Below are positions 44,975 to 56,207 of a stretch of DNA of 64,000 bases, one piece after another (the first letter of the stretch is position 1; every line of letters starts with the position of its first letter). Source of the stretch: Roridomyces roridus (lineage: Eukaryota; Basidiomycota; Agaricomycetes; Agaricales; Mycenaceae); NCBI GenBank assembly GCA_029378245.1, contig JARKIF010000057.1, forward strand, positions 186,001 through 250,000, in the 5' to 3' direction. The notes beneath the pieces are model-generated. The model made no database searches and was not told the DNA's origin. It worked only from the letters and a program-made list of their open reading frames with translations. The position numbers and the translations under genes were made by a program.

Positions 44975-45599
44975 CGTATCCATGTCATCGTGTCGGCCAT
45001 ACGGGCTTCGGTGGCTTCTGAGGGAAACAGATCACTACACGGTACCACAGCACCACAGTTCAAATGCGGGCTGTCACCAGAAATCAACGCGCTCCGTGGT
45101 CGACGGGAGCAGTTTGAAGGCATGGACGAAGACGAGATGAATTCGGTCTGCTGTGGCGAACAAGCAGGGGTTGAACCAACGATTAGGTTTAAGAGAATAA
45201 GGGGCGTAGCCTTGAGTCAGTCGACTAGCTTAGAATTCGGGGTACCATGCATGCAGGGGACGATAGAGCCGTCGGTCAAGCATCAGGGATGGTCGAGAAG
45301 GCGAACGGAAACCGTGAACGCCGTCTTCATGCTAGCAGTAGACCCGCAGTAACTTACTTGCTGCGGGTCGAAAGTAGTCCGAAACCATTACATCCGTAGC
45401 TTGTCCGTAGCTGGAATTCTGAAGACCAGAGAGATCGAGGAAACCATCCCCAGCTTTAGGTTTAGACAAATTTGGTCTGGTTCAAGTTTGGTCAACGTCC
45501 AACAATTGCCGCCAGCATGTGACCCAGCCCAGTCCGCGGAGGAAGAGAGTTCGATCGTTCCTAGGAAGCATCCGCGGCGAGAAGTAGACGTTCCTGGCA
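44975..45599. other. Flank of the Plavaka element
   Basis: Short open frames, none recognised. Sequence beyond the right end of the transposon may once have been the 5' part of the gene that ends at 46111. Confidence 0.35.
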
Positions 45600-46111
45600 C
45601 GCGCTCCTTCAACTCAGCAACCTGTTACGTGTCCAGCTGGCAGCGAGCCCAGAAGCGCTCGAAGCAGTATCTCGTGAATCAACTTCCCTGTCAGCACTAA
45701 CTTTCTTGCTTCCTTCTTCGATGCAGGCTCCCGACGACTCGAGCATCCATCCAATGAATTCTCACCGCGTTGAGGTCGTTGACAAAAAGGGCCCCCGTGT
45801 TCTCGACCCCGTGCTGAGAGCAGTTTCTGGATGAGCCGCGGCCTAAGATAAGTCTGATATCCTCCGACAAGTCGTTGAGACCTCCCAAAAGACGCTGGTA
45901 GAATACCCTAAACTTACTGAGCACAAGGACCTTCGCAGCCGACGACGACGATGAAAGTGAAGAGGACGACGGGGACCAAGGGGAGGAGGAAGAGAGCGAA
46001 GACAATTTGGAGGCCCTTGGTCGGGTGGGGCCGGAAGTTCGTGCGGGGCGTCAAGTCGTACAGGTTACTATTCATGTGACTGAGCATCTTGTAATTCGGA
46101 TCGCTGCATAA
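45600..46111 (+). CDS. 3' part of an unrecognised plus-strand gene
   Basis: From 45902 to TAA 46109-46111 a frame encodes an acidic stretch (DDDDESEEDDGDQGEEEESE) followed by GRVGPEVRAGRQVVQ and a hydrophobic end. Another protein-like stretch in plus frame, 45724-45830, reads …MNSHRVEVVDKKGPRVLDPV. The exon joins could not be fixed. It converges on the next gene with 15 bp between stop codons, which favours a real gene. No family recognised; the 5' end may be lost or displaced near the transposon. Confidence 0.3.
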
Positions 46112-46126
46112 TTTCCTGAAAGCAAT

Positions 46127-47543
46127 TCACACCATCGCCCAAAAGCGCTCCATAATGCCCAGGATCATCCCATATCCTACCTCATCCATGTCTTCCCCGC
46201 CAACATTTACATCCGGATCAGTCCGACACCCACGACAGCGGCTGACAATGCGGGAAAAGGCATCCGCTATCCTGCCTTCGGAAATGGCTCCCGGCGATCC
46301 CGACGACGTCCAACAATCTTTAATGGGTCCGAATAGAGTGTGTAGAGCGGTACACGTATACCACAACGCATCTTTCCGGGCGAGCGCGTTCACGCGACTG
46401 TCGTGTGTCCAAGGAACGCGCGCTTCCGGGAACAGACCTTCCAACTCGCGTAGCGCTGTCAGCGCCAGTGTGCTCCGTAGATCGAGTTCGTAGGCAGCTG
46501 CAATGGATACAAGCGGAGAGAATCCACTTTGAAACATTCGCAACACGTCTGGGCGGAGGTCGGTAGGCAGATTATCCGAGGACGTGGGCGAAAAAAGACT
46601 CGCAAGGTACCGGTGCGAGAGAGGCGAGAAAGATTCCAAGATGGGGTTGAATATGAATGTGATCAATGCATCAAGGACTTTGTTTAATAGGGAGTTTGCG
46701 TTCGACTTGGACTTACGGAAGAGAAGGGGGATGGAAGAGGATGTAAGATGGTGTAGTAGAACAGTCAAGGTATGCAGTGTCGTGGCCTGAGAGGCGGTGG
46801 TTCCGGTGGAACGCAAGATGGGATGTAGCACAACAGAGAGCGTTGTGATACAACGGACGGCCGTGGAAACAAGGAGCGACCGCTGGGCAGTGGTAACGGC
46901 TGTCTCTGAGGCTCCCAGCACAAAAGTGAGTTGATTTAGAGCCGAAAAGTTGGAGAACAACGACTCTGAATCGGGGAGGCAGACGAAATCCGGCCCTTTG
47001 TTGGTGAATCAAGAAAAGAATGTCAATAACAAGATTGGACTTACGCCCGTCAAGGCTTGCAAGAACGGTTTCGAGGTCAGCGCGTGCAGGTATCTTGTCC
47101 GTCGTCTTTTTTTTTGGTTTGCGTTTAACGGGCTGACTTCCGCTGGGTTCGGTGGCGGGCACCGAAGAAGAGAGAACCTCTGGGGACGCGTTAAGATGAG
47201 GAGATACACCGAAAATTCACTGACTGATTTGCTCGGCCTGATACTTCTCCTTCATTTTCTCAAGATCCTTCTCCAGAGCCAACGCATGGCTTTTCCATGA
47301 TCCATCAGTCGTCGGAGCAGCAGGCGCAGATGGAGGAAAGATAGAGCGAAGATGCAAGACGTAGGCTGCACCCGGTGAGTTCGGTTCAAACCGAGAAAAT
47401 TTTGAGCTCCTACATGCACACGATTGGTCGGCAGGTTTGAATTTCAAAGCGGTTAGTGCCTAGAAACATTCGATTCTTGTTATTTTGCAAGAGGACCAAC
47501 GCACCACTGCGATTCGGAATCTGTCCGCATCCGAGACGGTCAT
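46127..47543 (-). CDS. Conserved protein with N-terminal coiled coil, possibly MEI4-like
   Basis: Five exons read right to left (47543-47505, 47459-47414, 47365-47225, 47179-47045, 46995-46127) give 409 aa. It starts MTVSDADRFRIAVALTALKF, then has a coiled-coil-like ALALEKDLEKMKEKYQAEQ, a Lys/Arg-rich linker (KRKPKKKTTDK), and a mostly helical C-terminal half of about 280 aa rich in Leu/Ser. The layout recalls MEI4, a meiotic double-strand-break factor, but this is a guess from overall shape. The last large exon has no introns. It is divergent from DNMT2 with 66 bp between starts. Confidence 0.6.
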
Positions 47544-47609
47544 GATGATGGTGGAAAGAAGAAGGGTATTGATCGCATCACTCGCTTGAAGCCGAACGAC
47601 CATGTCCCG
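47544..47609. promoter_or_regulatory. 66-bp bidirectional promoter region
   Basis: All of the sequence between the starts of two divergent genes, the possible MEI4-like gene and DNMT2. No TATA box is obvious. Both 5' leaders must be very short or overlap the opposite gene. Confidence 0.5.
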
Positions 47610-48925
47610 ATGAAGGCTGTTGAATTTTACAGCGGAATAGGTCTCTCGCCGCCCAACTCAATCCGCCTAGCTGACCCGCATGAAAGGAGGCCTTCATCTA
47701 GCCCTCTCTCGCAGCAATGTGTCCGCCTCAATCACACATGCCTTTGACTGGGACCAAAACGCTTGTGACGTCTATTCTGCCAACTTCGGCCCAGGAATCG
47801 CGAGGAAGGTCCCGTCATTCCTCACCAAGATCTAATCCGCAGTCTGAATGTCGGACTAGATGGACATTTCAACACTGACGGCTTCGTACTTGGAGTCGCT
47901 GGAAGCAGCACTGTGGCTGCTGTCCCCTGCATGCCAACCGTACACCGTCTTGAATCCTTTGGCAAAAGGCGAACTAGACCCACGAGCAGCGTCCTTACTT
48001 CATCTAGTACAGCACATCCTTCCGCAACTTGCGCAGAGTAATTCGCATCCCACTCACCTCCTGGTCGAGAACGTTGGAGGCTTCGAGGTAAGGGTTGACT
48101 CCGTCATTCAACGCCTGTCTGAATGTTGCCAGACTTCCACCACCCGCCAGATCCTTGTATCGACGCTCCAGAGCCTCGGATACGCTATCGCTGAATTCCT
48201 ACTCACTCCGCTTCAATTCGGTATACCCAACTCTCGCTTGCGGTATTATCTTCTTGCCAAACGGATGCCCCTCGCGTTCCGACATGAACCCGGCGGAACC
48301 TTGCGCCATATTCCTGGCTTTAGCGCATGGATTGACCCTCGCGCATCGAACGGCGCTCCAGACGACAATGTCCGCGAAATACGAGGTTATCTTGATTCTG
48401 AACTCGTCGAGGACTACACTATTCCAGACAAAATTCTGTCGAAATGGGGCAGACTGTTCGACATCATCCTTCCTTCCTCACGACGCACCTGCTGCTTCAC
48501 ACGGGGTAATTTTCCTCTGTTTTTTTCTTCTTTTCCCTCATTTGCTATCCAGGTTATACGCAGCTGGTCGAGCGGTCTGGCTCCATCCTGCAAATGAACG
48601 AAGACGAGGATGTAATTCCGTTATCTACATTCTCTGTGCACAGCTCACAATCACGCAGACGGGAGCGGTCTTTGACACGTTCCTCGCTTCTAGCGCAGCC
48701 GACTCGGTTCGCATCCTCGATACACTCAGGCTCAGATACTTTTCTCCCGACGAGCTTCTCCGGTTATTCAACTTCACCCCGGAGAAATCGTTCATCTGGC
48801 CAAACGGCATGTCGCGCAAAACTAAATATCGACTCATCGGGAACAGCGTCAATGTCAAGGTCGTGCAGGAGCTCATCGTCTATCTCTTTCAAGAGCCATA
48901 TACAGAAACAATGCAGGTTGAATAA
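47610..48925 (+). CDS. DNMT2-type cytosine-C5 methyltransferase (tRNA methyltransferase)
   Basis: Six exons (47610-47640, 47687-47808, 47860-48087, 48133-48505, 48553-48611, 48659-48925) give 359 aa, a usual DNMT2 length. Motif I EFYSGIGGLHLAL is at residue 5, motif IV is LLSPACQPYT with catalytic Cys76, motif VI ENVGGFE at 121-127, motif VIII FGIPNSRLRYYLLAK, and motifs IX/X with LRLRYFSPDELLRLFNF and KYRLIGNSVNV at the end. DNMT2 enzymes methylate C38 of tRNA-Asp and some other tRNAs. The second Pro of the usual PPCQ is Ala here. A 45-nt in-frame intron follows motif VI. Confidence 0.9.
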
Positions 48926-49110
48926 ACATGAACTTGATTCGAGCGAAGAGCCATACAAAATTTCCCGCAAACCCAGACTGGAGACGTATCGTGCATCGTA
49001 AGATTTCGTAAGTTCTGCCGTACATCCAATGTTCACTCTCAATGACCACTGGTGCACATTTTAGCGATGGAACTGAGACGAATTGGAGATGGAGAGACCT
49101 CTTGGTAGCC

Positions 49111-49409
49111 CTAAGCCCCGGCCTTCTCAGCATCCTTCGCTTTCTGCCGCTTCTTTACGCAGTGAGTGAAAGCGCCAAGGAGCCCGAACAAGAACACTGT
49201 GAAGTTCACAAGTCAGTGCTCGAGCATGCGGTTGCACATTATCAGTACCCACCCACTCCGACCCCAATTGCCACCTTGTCTCCCGTTGGGATTCCGGACT
49301 GGATCACGTTGGTCAACTGGTCGCTTGCGCCGTCTGACGCGTCGCTAGCCAGACCAAAAGGTAGGCCGGTCAAAAGTAGGAGGAATAACAGTGGTGTCTG
49401 GGAGGTCAT
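49111..49409 (-). CDS. Small single-pass membrane protein, array member 1
   Basis: Two exons, 49409-49253 and 49196-49111 (57-nt GTGGGT…CAG intron, phase 1), give 80 aa. A signal peptide (MTSQTPLLFLLLLTGLPFGLA) is followed by a short outside part, one TM split by the intron (KVAIGVGV|VFLFGLLGAF) and a basic tail KKRQKAKDAEKAGA. Same exon logic as the next four genes: signal peptide, ectodomain and half of the TM in exon 1, the rest in exon 2. Function unknown. Confidence 0.65.
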
Positions 49410-49990
49410 GAAGAAGGCGGTTGCAGGTCTCACCCAGAGCTATCTATTATATACCCATCGCTTCGGCTTCCTCGCCGCCTGCGGAGTTCCAAAGACTTTT
49501 CGATTTGTTCAGGAAGGTGGCGCATCAAGTCGGATTCAATGTCCGCTCGGAAATATGGAAACTCCGACTGGCGAAAGATGGAACGTGCGGAATCAATAGC
49601 TTTGTTCTACCAATGGCGAAACGAAGATTAATATTTCAACAGCTCTAGACTGCTATGATCCTGAGAACTGAGGGCCGGGGAATTCAAGAATCGACTGTTA
49701 GAACTCCGATTTGACTCCGACTGGTCCCGTCGCAGCGGAGTGTCAACTAAACTCCCCCGGCTGCAAGACTTGTCTACTCTGTGCGGCTGAAATATTGGCG
49801 CTGATGATCAATTGATCCGATCATGGTTGAAATCAAGGTTCAAATTTCAACTCGAACTGTCGGGTCCTTCGTATACTCGAACAAAATTCGGTACATAAAA
49901 CTGCAATGTTAAAGGTCGTGTTGCCAGCTTATAGAGCCACGTTGAATACATCCAGTACTACTATGTTGAACTGGCCATGACTGCCCGTGT
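49410..49990. other. Spacer in the small membrane protein array
   Basis: About 580 bp. No gene or repeat recognised. Confidence 0.4.
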
Positions 49991-50357
49991 TCAACCTGCT
50001 ACGCCACTAGGCTGTGTCGGAGCATCCAGAGGAGCCATTTTCTTTGCCTTCCCGAATTCGGCGAGCTCACGGTCACGCTTCAGCCGCAGCTTTTCTCCCA
50101 GGTGTGCCAAGACGACGGCGGAGATCATCAGAAACACCACTGGATTCGGAGACGGAGGATGAGTTCGATGGGAGGCCATGAGGTACAAGTTACTCACAGA
50201 CGCCGAGCACGATTAAGAATATGTCTCCCGAGTTAAGGGCGACCTCGGCGATGCCGACTATGCCACCGACTGGCGCAGCAGTCACTGGAAATAGGCCGGA
50301 GAGTAAATTCAACAATCCAAGAAAGAGGAAAAGCGGTCGGCCTGCGAGCACAGTCAT
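49991..50357 (-). CDS. Small single-pass membrane protein, array member 2
   Basis: Exons 50357-50198 and 50139-49991 (58-nt GTGAGT…CAG intron, phase 1) give 102 aa. N-terminal signal peptide (LFLFLGLLNLLSGLFPVTAA), about 20 residues outside, one TM (IFLIVLGV|LVFLMISAVVLA), then a basic helical tail (GEKLRLKRDRELAEFGKAKK) ending in a Pro/Gly-rich stretch. Exon layout as in the other members. Unknown function. Confidence 0.65.
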
Positions 50358-50694
50358 GGGGAAGAAAAAAAGAAGGTGCCGATTCTGCGTGGAACCTCCC
50401 AGTAGATATAGCGGCAATGCGGTGTGATAGCTTCCGAGTCTGTAGCAGAGAGATTGTTTCCCGCTGCCAGCCAGTTAGCCAGACTTCTTCTTTTTTCCAT
50501 GTCGACTGCATTGGGTAGCACTGGTGGGCGGAGAAAAGTCTGAGCTCATAAGTCTGGAACTCCATGGACTGGATGACTGTTTCACTCCAATAATATTTCA
50601 ACTCCGACGAGACGGCTCTGCATCAGTACCTGTTCGAATTTTCACACCGGAGCTGGCTTGTTCGTTACATTATCATTTGAACCGGGATATGCAT

Positions 50695-51022
50695 TCAAGA
50701 GGCCCTTCCCTTAGTACCTAATAAGCCCGTCTGGTCATCGAAATGGTGCAGGTCGGCAGTGGATCCGAGAGGCGACGTCTCCAGCTGCTTTGAGACGACG
50801 TCCGCAGCCTTGTCGGCCGGCTTCTTTTCCCGGTAATGCAGGTCACACTGTTCCTGGCACTGTGACAAGAACTTGGTGAAAAACGACACACAAAATCATC
50901 GATCGAAGTCCACAGGACGACTCGAGAACGATATGATTTACTTCAAAAGAGGAGCTGGAGCAAATCAGGGTGGCTTCAGAGACGGTGGCTTGAAGTTGAT
51001 GTGGTACCGGCGAGATTTTCAT
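50695..51022 (-). pseudogene. Small membrane protein array member 3, diverged or decayed
   Basis: The 3' part (50859-50695) encodes a tail homologous to member 4: HYREKKPADKA… then LGSTADLHHFDD, with a matching stop position. The stretch that should encode the signal peptide and TM no longer does; the best model (51022-50942 joined to 50859-50695, 81 aa) lacks both. The word CTGCATTACCGG aligns with GTGCATCACCGG of member 4, showing common descent. Probably a broken copy. Confidence 0.4.
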
Positions 51023-51659
51023 GGCTCGGAGATCCGGAGGTGACCTGACGGATGTCGCCCAAGTAGACGCAGAGTATTTCCCAAGGGCCAAATCATGACT
51101 TGAAGTAGCTTCCCAAGCAAATCCGCGCGCTCGAGAGGTCCAGTCACGGTACGAGTCCGACTAAATGCCAGGATGCCGGCGAACAGAAGTGGATACAGGG
51201 AAAGGGGCGGCGCGAAAGAATCAAGTTCTCGGCGATTAGCGAATCGACCATGATGGGACACAAACATTAGTCCGGACCAGAAAGGCCGGGTGTTGGGTGT
51301 CGACCGCCGATGCTTTTCGAAGAGTCGTTTCTGAGTCATTCGGGGTCGTGTGAGCGGCCGATTCGAGGCGACGTTAGAAGGGAGGGGAGGGGTAACTCGA
51401 TGTCGATTTAAACAGTCGATTGCGATTGGCGAAGGTAGAAAGCAAGCCTTCCACTAACGCAAAAGCAAGAATTTCCACTTGCACCAAGAAAAAGAGTTCG
51501 AGAGGGCCACTCGTCACTGGGTTCTGTAATTGCAAGTGAGCATCATACGCACCCTCGGCAATTTACCATTTCGGGCTTGCGATATCTGATCCGTGCGTGA
51601 CGGATGTGACATTCCTCTCATCCATTATCGGTTATTGTTACATACACCAGCCAGTTTGT

Positions 51660-52144
51660 TCAAGAAGCCTGACCATTTCCATTATCCGACAAGCCCGCCG
51701 TCTGCGGACCATGGTCAACAGCCCCCACGTCAACAGTAGATCCAAGAGTAAAACCCGCAGACTTCAAGTTCTGCTTGGAGACAGTCTCCTCGGGCTTTTC
51801 TTTACACGCTTTCTGTTGTCTCCGGTGATGCACATACATGCATAAAATCGTAAGTATCACTGTGCGCCCGCAAAATCAGCACTTCGGCACTAAACGAAAG
51901 CGCAGCGCTCACCGATTACAACGAGCATCACTACGATGACGCCCGTTGTAAGATCAGACCCAATGGCGGTGTTTGCAGCATCGACTCCGCTACTGACGCA
52001 TCCCATGCATTCCTCTGGCGGCGAAGGTTCCTCGGGTTCCTCGGGTTCCTCGGGTTCCGCGACTCCCGCAGGCGCAGCCCGAGCAAGAGGTGAGCAAAAC
52101 AGTCCAAGGACTAGAAACAGCAGTCCTTGGGGAAGCGCAATCAT
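51660..52144 (-). CDS. Small single-pass membrane protein, array member 4
   Basis: Exons 52144-51913 and 51859-51660 (53-nt intron, phase 1) give 143 aa. Signal peptide MIALPQGLLFLVLGLFCSPL, an outside part with the repeat EPEEPEEPEEP and two Cys (ECMGC), one TM (VIVVMLVVI|VILTILCMYV), then HHRRQQKACK and an 80-residue-class tail with LGSTVDVGAVD. Closest to member 5 in the TM and to member 3 in the tail. Cell-surface protein of unknown role. Confidence 0.65.
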
Positions 52145-52234
52145 GGAGGTAGAAAAATGAAGGTCTGTCCCGGGTGGCAGACTGAGTATATATATGTGGA
52201 GGGGAGTGCATCGTTGCGGTACCAGTTGCACTGG

Positions 52235-52429
52235 ATTACAGCTGGTTGCAAAATTGTAGGCAAAGTCGGCTGGGGGAACGTGTGCGGTCCAAGTGCGGCC
52301 AGACGCTGTTTATGGTAAAAAGCTGACGTCGAATGACGCTTTCTAGTCATTTACTCCACTGTCCCGCACTTCAATCCGTATTCACTCCCTCGCGAGGGTT
52401 TGCCTACAATTTTGCAACCAGCTGTAATA
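52235..52429. mobile_element. 195-bp MITE with perfect 30-bp inverted repeats
   Basis: The arms 52235-52264 and 52400-52429 are exact inverted repeats containing CAGCTGGTTGCAAAATTG. A TA dinucleotide borders both ends of the CAGCTGG core, which could be a TA target duplication. No coding capacity. It lies between small membrane genes 4 and 5. Its ends resemble those of the element at 59253. Confidence 0.8.
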
Positions 52430-52751
52430 TCGTTCATCTTCGCACGTCAGACAGCATTTCCTGATACTTGGAGCGGCCGGATGCTCGGAACGAATTCAAT
52501 TTCTTGGCGGTATAACTTTGGAACCCGTGTGTTTTACCACCTAATCCCGTTCTTGCAGTTGTACTAGTCGGCAAGATGGACGTGATGTCGTAACAAGCGT
52601 CTCATTGAATATTACGATGACCCAAGCTATCCCTCGACTGCTCGAAATGAAGATATGCCCTCCGTTTGCCCAACCTAGTAGATAAACAGGTTCACTTGAA
52701 CCAGCGAAAAAAAAGTACACTTGGGATTTCTCAGCTGACCACCGCGATAAT

Positions 52752-53126
52752 TTACCCCGCCATCTTAGTCTGCACATTGTTGGGTCCATCGGCAGTGGAT
52801 GTAGGGACGTCTGCCCCCGCTGCCTTTTCGGCGTCGGCCGCAGCCTTGGCATGCTTCCTCCGGCGATGGATGTATATGCAGAGTATGGTGAATATCACTG
52901 GGGGGTTCCCAAATCAACACTTGGCATAGCGAGTCGATCAGACGTACTCACCGACCACAACGATAATCGCTATAATGTCCTTTGTTGGCAATTTCGAGTT
53001 GGCGGCATCCCCCGCCCTGCCCGCTCCAAAACCAACGCACTCCAAGCACCCCCCAGCCCGGGCAAGAGGTAGAGAAATTAGCAGTCCAAGAACAAGGAAC
53101 AACAGTGGTTGGGAGAGTAATGCCAT
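52752..53126 (-). CDS. Small single-pass membrane protein, array member 5
   Basis: Exons 53126-52952 and 52897-52752 (54-nt GTGAGT…CAG intron, phase 1) give 106 aa. Signal peptide MALLSQPLLFLVLGLLISLP, outside part with CLEC, one TM (DIIAIIVVV|VIFTILCIYI), then HRRRKHAKAAADAEK and a short tail. TM and intron position match member 4. Function unknown. Confidence 0.7.
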
Positions 53127-53727
53127 GGAGGAAGAGTCTCTCGTGGCAGATCCAATATACTTATACTATAAATCGTGAGTACCGGCAACAGTTTACACTG
53201 CCAGACTGCGATTGTTCATCTTCTTCTTCGCATGTCTCGCCACTCGGAAAGCAATGATACGAATTGTTACGGTGCAGCCGTTCAACTGCCGGGATTCTGG
53301 GAACGAGCTTGTACTTGGGTTTAATTTTACCGATCTGCTTCTCAGATCTGTGCTCTGGTCTTGGCAAGTCTCTCATCGAAGCGAAACAAAAGTCGTCGAT
53401 ATTTTGAACGTTCTTTGTCTAGTAGAAACTCTTTGTTGAATCCGCCGAGGGTAGAATGGTGCTTACTGAACAAGCTAGCAGTCCAAGAAGCAACAAAAGC
53501 CGTCGGCGTGCGAGTATTCACCCTCAACCGGCCACATGTGTCGGAAGTCGTTCGAAAGCATTTGCGTGCATCTATTCATTCCATGCGGGAATACCTAGTT
53601 AGCTTTCATCCCTTGTTGCGTTGCGAATTCTTTAAACTCAGCTGTCGATTCAATGCTGCCGAGCGTCTATCACATATCACATAAGTACATTGGCCATAAA
53701 ATACAGAAGAATAGCAGAAAGAACAGA
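53127..53727. other. Intergenic, nothing recognised
   Basis: 600 bp between the array and the end of the Aurora kinase gene; no splice-supported frame. Confidence 0.4.
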
Positions 53728-55106
53728 TCAAGCCTCTACAGCGTCCCTTCGCGGCCGATACTTGACCACCCACGGGTGATTCAAAACTTGAGTCAGCGGC
53801 AACCGTTTCTTGGGATCGTATTGAAGAAGCCGCGTAATCAAATCCTTTGCCTCGGCCGATATCGTGGCAGGGAACTTAAGATCAACGGACCTAATCCGAC
53901 CGTATGTCGCTGCCGCGGGGTTAAATGAAGGTGAGAGAGCAGCAGAAGAGAAAGACATACCCTTGGTCCCTTGAGCCTCGAACGGTGCTGAGCCGACGAC
54001 GAATTCGTACGTCAGCACCCCGAGGGCCCAGTAGTCCACCCTTTCGTCGTGTTCCTTGCCCTCGACCATTTCTGGCGGTAAATAATCCTGGGACGTCTTT
54101 GTGAGCAAGGATAATCAACGGAGATATCACCCGGTAAGTACCAAGGTGCCGCACAAAGTCTTTCGTCTCATGCCCGGTGCGTGGACGGACCTAGGTTGAA
54201 ATAAACACGCAATTGCAGGAGGAAGACAAAGAACACACCACCCGAAATCGCCCATCTTCAGCTCTCCATTGAGTCCAAGCAGTAAATTTTCGGGTTTAAT
54301 ATCGCGATGAATGACGTGCTGGTGAGCGTGAGCGATGAATGGGCAAGATTCGAGAGCACGGACCTTGGAGTGTAGATATATGAGCGCGTTGGTCATCTGG
54401 TCGATATATCTCGCGCTCCTCCTCTCCGAGAACCTCCCAACTTTACTAAGCTGCTTGTACATCTCACCCTTCCCGGCGAATTCAAGCATGAGGAATATAC
54501 GCTTCTCGTCGTGGAAATACCCGTAGAGACGGAGGATGTTTGGGTGGCGCAGGTTTTGCTGGATTTCGATTTCGCGGCGTGTTTGGCGTTGGATGTCTTC
54601 GGCGATGAGCTCTGACTTGTAGAGTGTTTTGAGCGCGAGAATATATTTTGGCTCGGCTTTGGTTCGGACCATGTAGACGCGACCGAATTTGCCTGGTGGA
54701 GATGAGATAAGCCTTGGATTGAGGATGAGAGTGAGACGCACCTTTTCCCAGCGGCCGACCCATGTCAAATGAGTGGAGAGACCACTCGCGAGTAGGGTTC
54801 GGGCTGTGTTCCGTGAGTAAGATACATCGGAAAGCACGGTAGGTCGCACCCTGAAGTGCTCGAATCCAGTGCAAGCTCCTCGGCGGCATCACCCGCTACC
54901 ACCTGTCCTCGCTCCTCGTTCTCAATCTCTAGTCCTCCGTCATATTGACCAATGTCGATCGACGACGCAAAGGCCTTGGATGAGCTCGGTTTGGTTTGCG
55001 GAGCGGCGAATTTAGTGAGGAGTTTGGCGACGTCGGACTGGGGTGCTTGTTTGGTGTTGAGCTCGAGATCTGCGATTTGGCGCGTCAGGGTGGCCACAGT
55101 AGCCAT
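53728..55106 (-). CDS. Aurora kinase (Ipl1/Ark1 type)
   Basis: Seven exons read right to left (55106-54850, 54803-54742, 54692-54364, 54318-54239, 54190-54142, 54087-53961, 53909-53728) give 361 aa. Kinase landmarks: [21 protein letters not shown] at 92-112, Lys128 in [16 protein letters not shown] with Asp222, DFGW at 240, T-loop RRKTLCGTL with Thr254 as the activating site, and [20 protein letters not shown]. Aurora kinases in the chromosomal passenger complex control chromosome attachment and cytokinesis. The N-terminal 85 aa are acidic and variable. All splice phases close cleanly. Confidence 0.92.
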
Positions 55107-55179
55107 GGTGGGTGCAGAGGACAAACCAAACGTGATCGTGTTGACAGTTGATTTACGAAACAAACAAACAGTACAGCAT

Positions 55180-56207
55180 TTATGATTTCTGCGTCTTCTT
55201 CCATGCCTCCACATCCTCGTCATTGACCGGCGGAAAGAAAGCGCGCATGAACTGCATGTAATCCTCGTCCGATGTCGAATTATACCTCTTTGCCAAAAAT
55301 CCGCGTTTATCCACTCCGATCGTGTACCTCAGCCTGTCCGAGCCGTCCGTTGCTGCCTCGAAGACGACTTTTGCGACATCGGTGGAAGTCACGGCCGCTT
55401 CTCCCATTGACTGGCGTAAACTGTGTCCAATTCAGCATTTTAATCCACTCAAGGGTTAGACCGCACCTTGCATAAACCTTCATCACGAGTGGGCCATACG
55501 CGTCCATCACCTCCTTGTACTGTGCCTTTTCCTCTGGGGAATCGGGCTCCGTGGGCGTCGAACCTATGAAACGAGTCGCAAACTCGGTTTCTTGGACTCC
55601 GCCATGGGGAATAATGGACTTGACGAATATACCCTGCGAAGCAAGTTCGTACGAAAGCGCCTCGGTGAAGCCTTCAAGCGCAAACTTGCTCCCAGAGTAC
55701 ATCGTGCCTAGTGGGAGCGCCCAAAGACCTGCTCCAGAGCTGATGTTGATCACACCCCCGCTCCCATTGGCGCGAAAGTGGGGTAGAATGGCGCGGATCG
55801 TGTCCATGACTCCTACAAAGCAAGTCAGTCAGTTGGTCGTGCATTCCGGAATAAAACTCACCAAAAACATTCACAGCAAACTGCTCCTTGACCTTCTCAC
55901 TCGAAATCCCCTCCAAAACCCCATTCTGCGCGTATCCCGCATTGTTCACCAATACATCAATCTTGCCAAACTGGCGTATCCCAACCTCGATGGCAGCCTT
56001 GATCTGCGCGGCGTCCGTGACATCCAGCCGCTCAAGAATGAGCCGAGGCTCGTCACCTTTAGCCAGCGCAACCAATTCTGGCCGCGCAGCGTCCAGATTG
56101 CGCAGAGTGGCGACGACATTCCACCCATTCTGATGGAAGACTTTGGCTGTAGCCAGGCCGATCCCGGAGGAGGTGCCTGTGATGAGGACGGTCTTGGTGC
56201 TGGACAT
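55180..56207 (-). CDS. Short-chain dehydrogenase/reductase
   Basis: Three exons (56207-55862, 55812-55467, 55420-55180) give 310 aa. Cofactor motif TGTSSGIG at 10-17, VNNAG near 88-92, and the catalytic Tyr154-x3-Lys158 in YSGSK, with Ser140/141 upstream. A classical SDR using NAD(P)H; the substrate cannot be told from sequence. The C-terminal 70 residues after the core are typical of fungal SDRs that act on carbonyl groups. It lies head to tail between the Aurora and Dbf2/Sid2 genes. Confidence 0.88.

Noticed and set aside
49042..49599. A 185-codon plus-strand frame over the first small membrane protein gene
   Set aside because: The minus strand has a signal peptide, TM and correctly phased intron matching the neighbouring genes; the plus frame has no such support.
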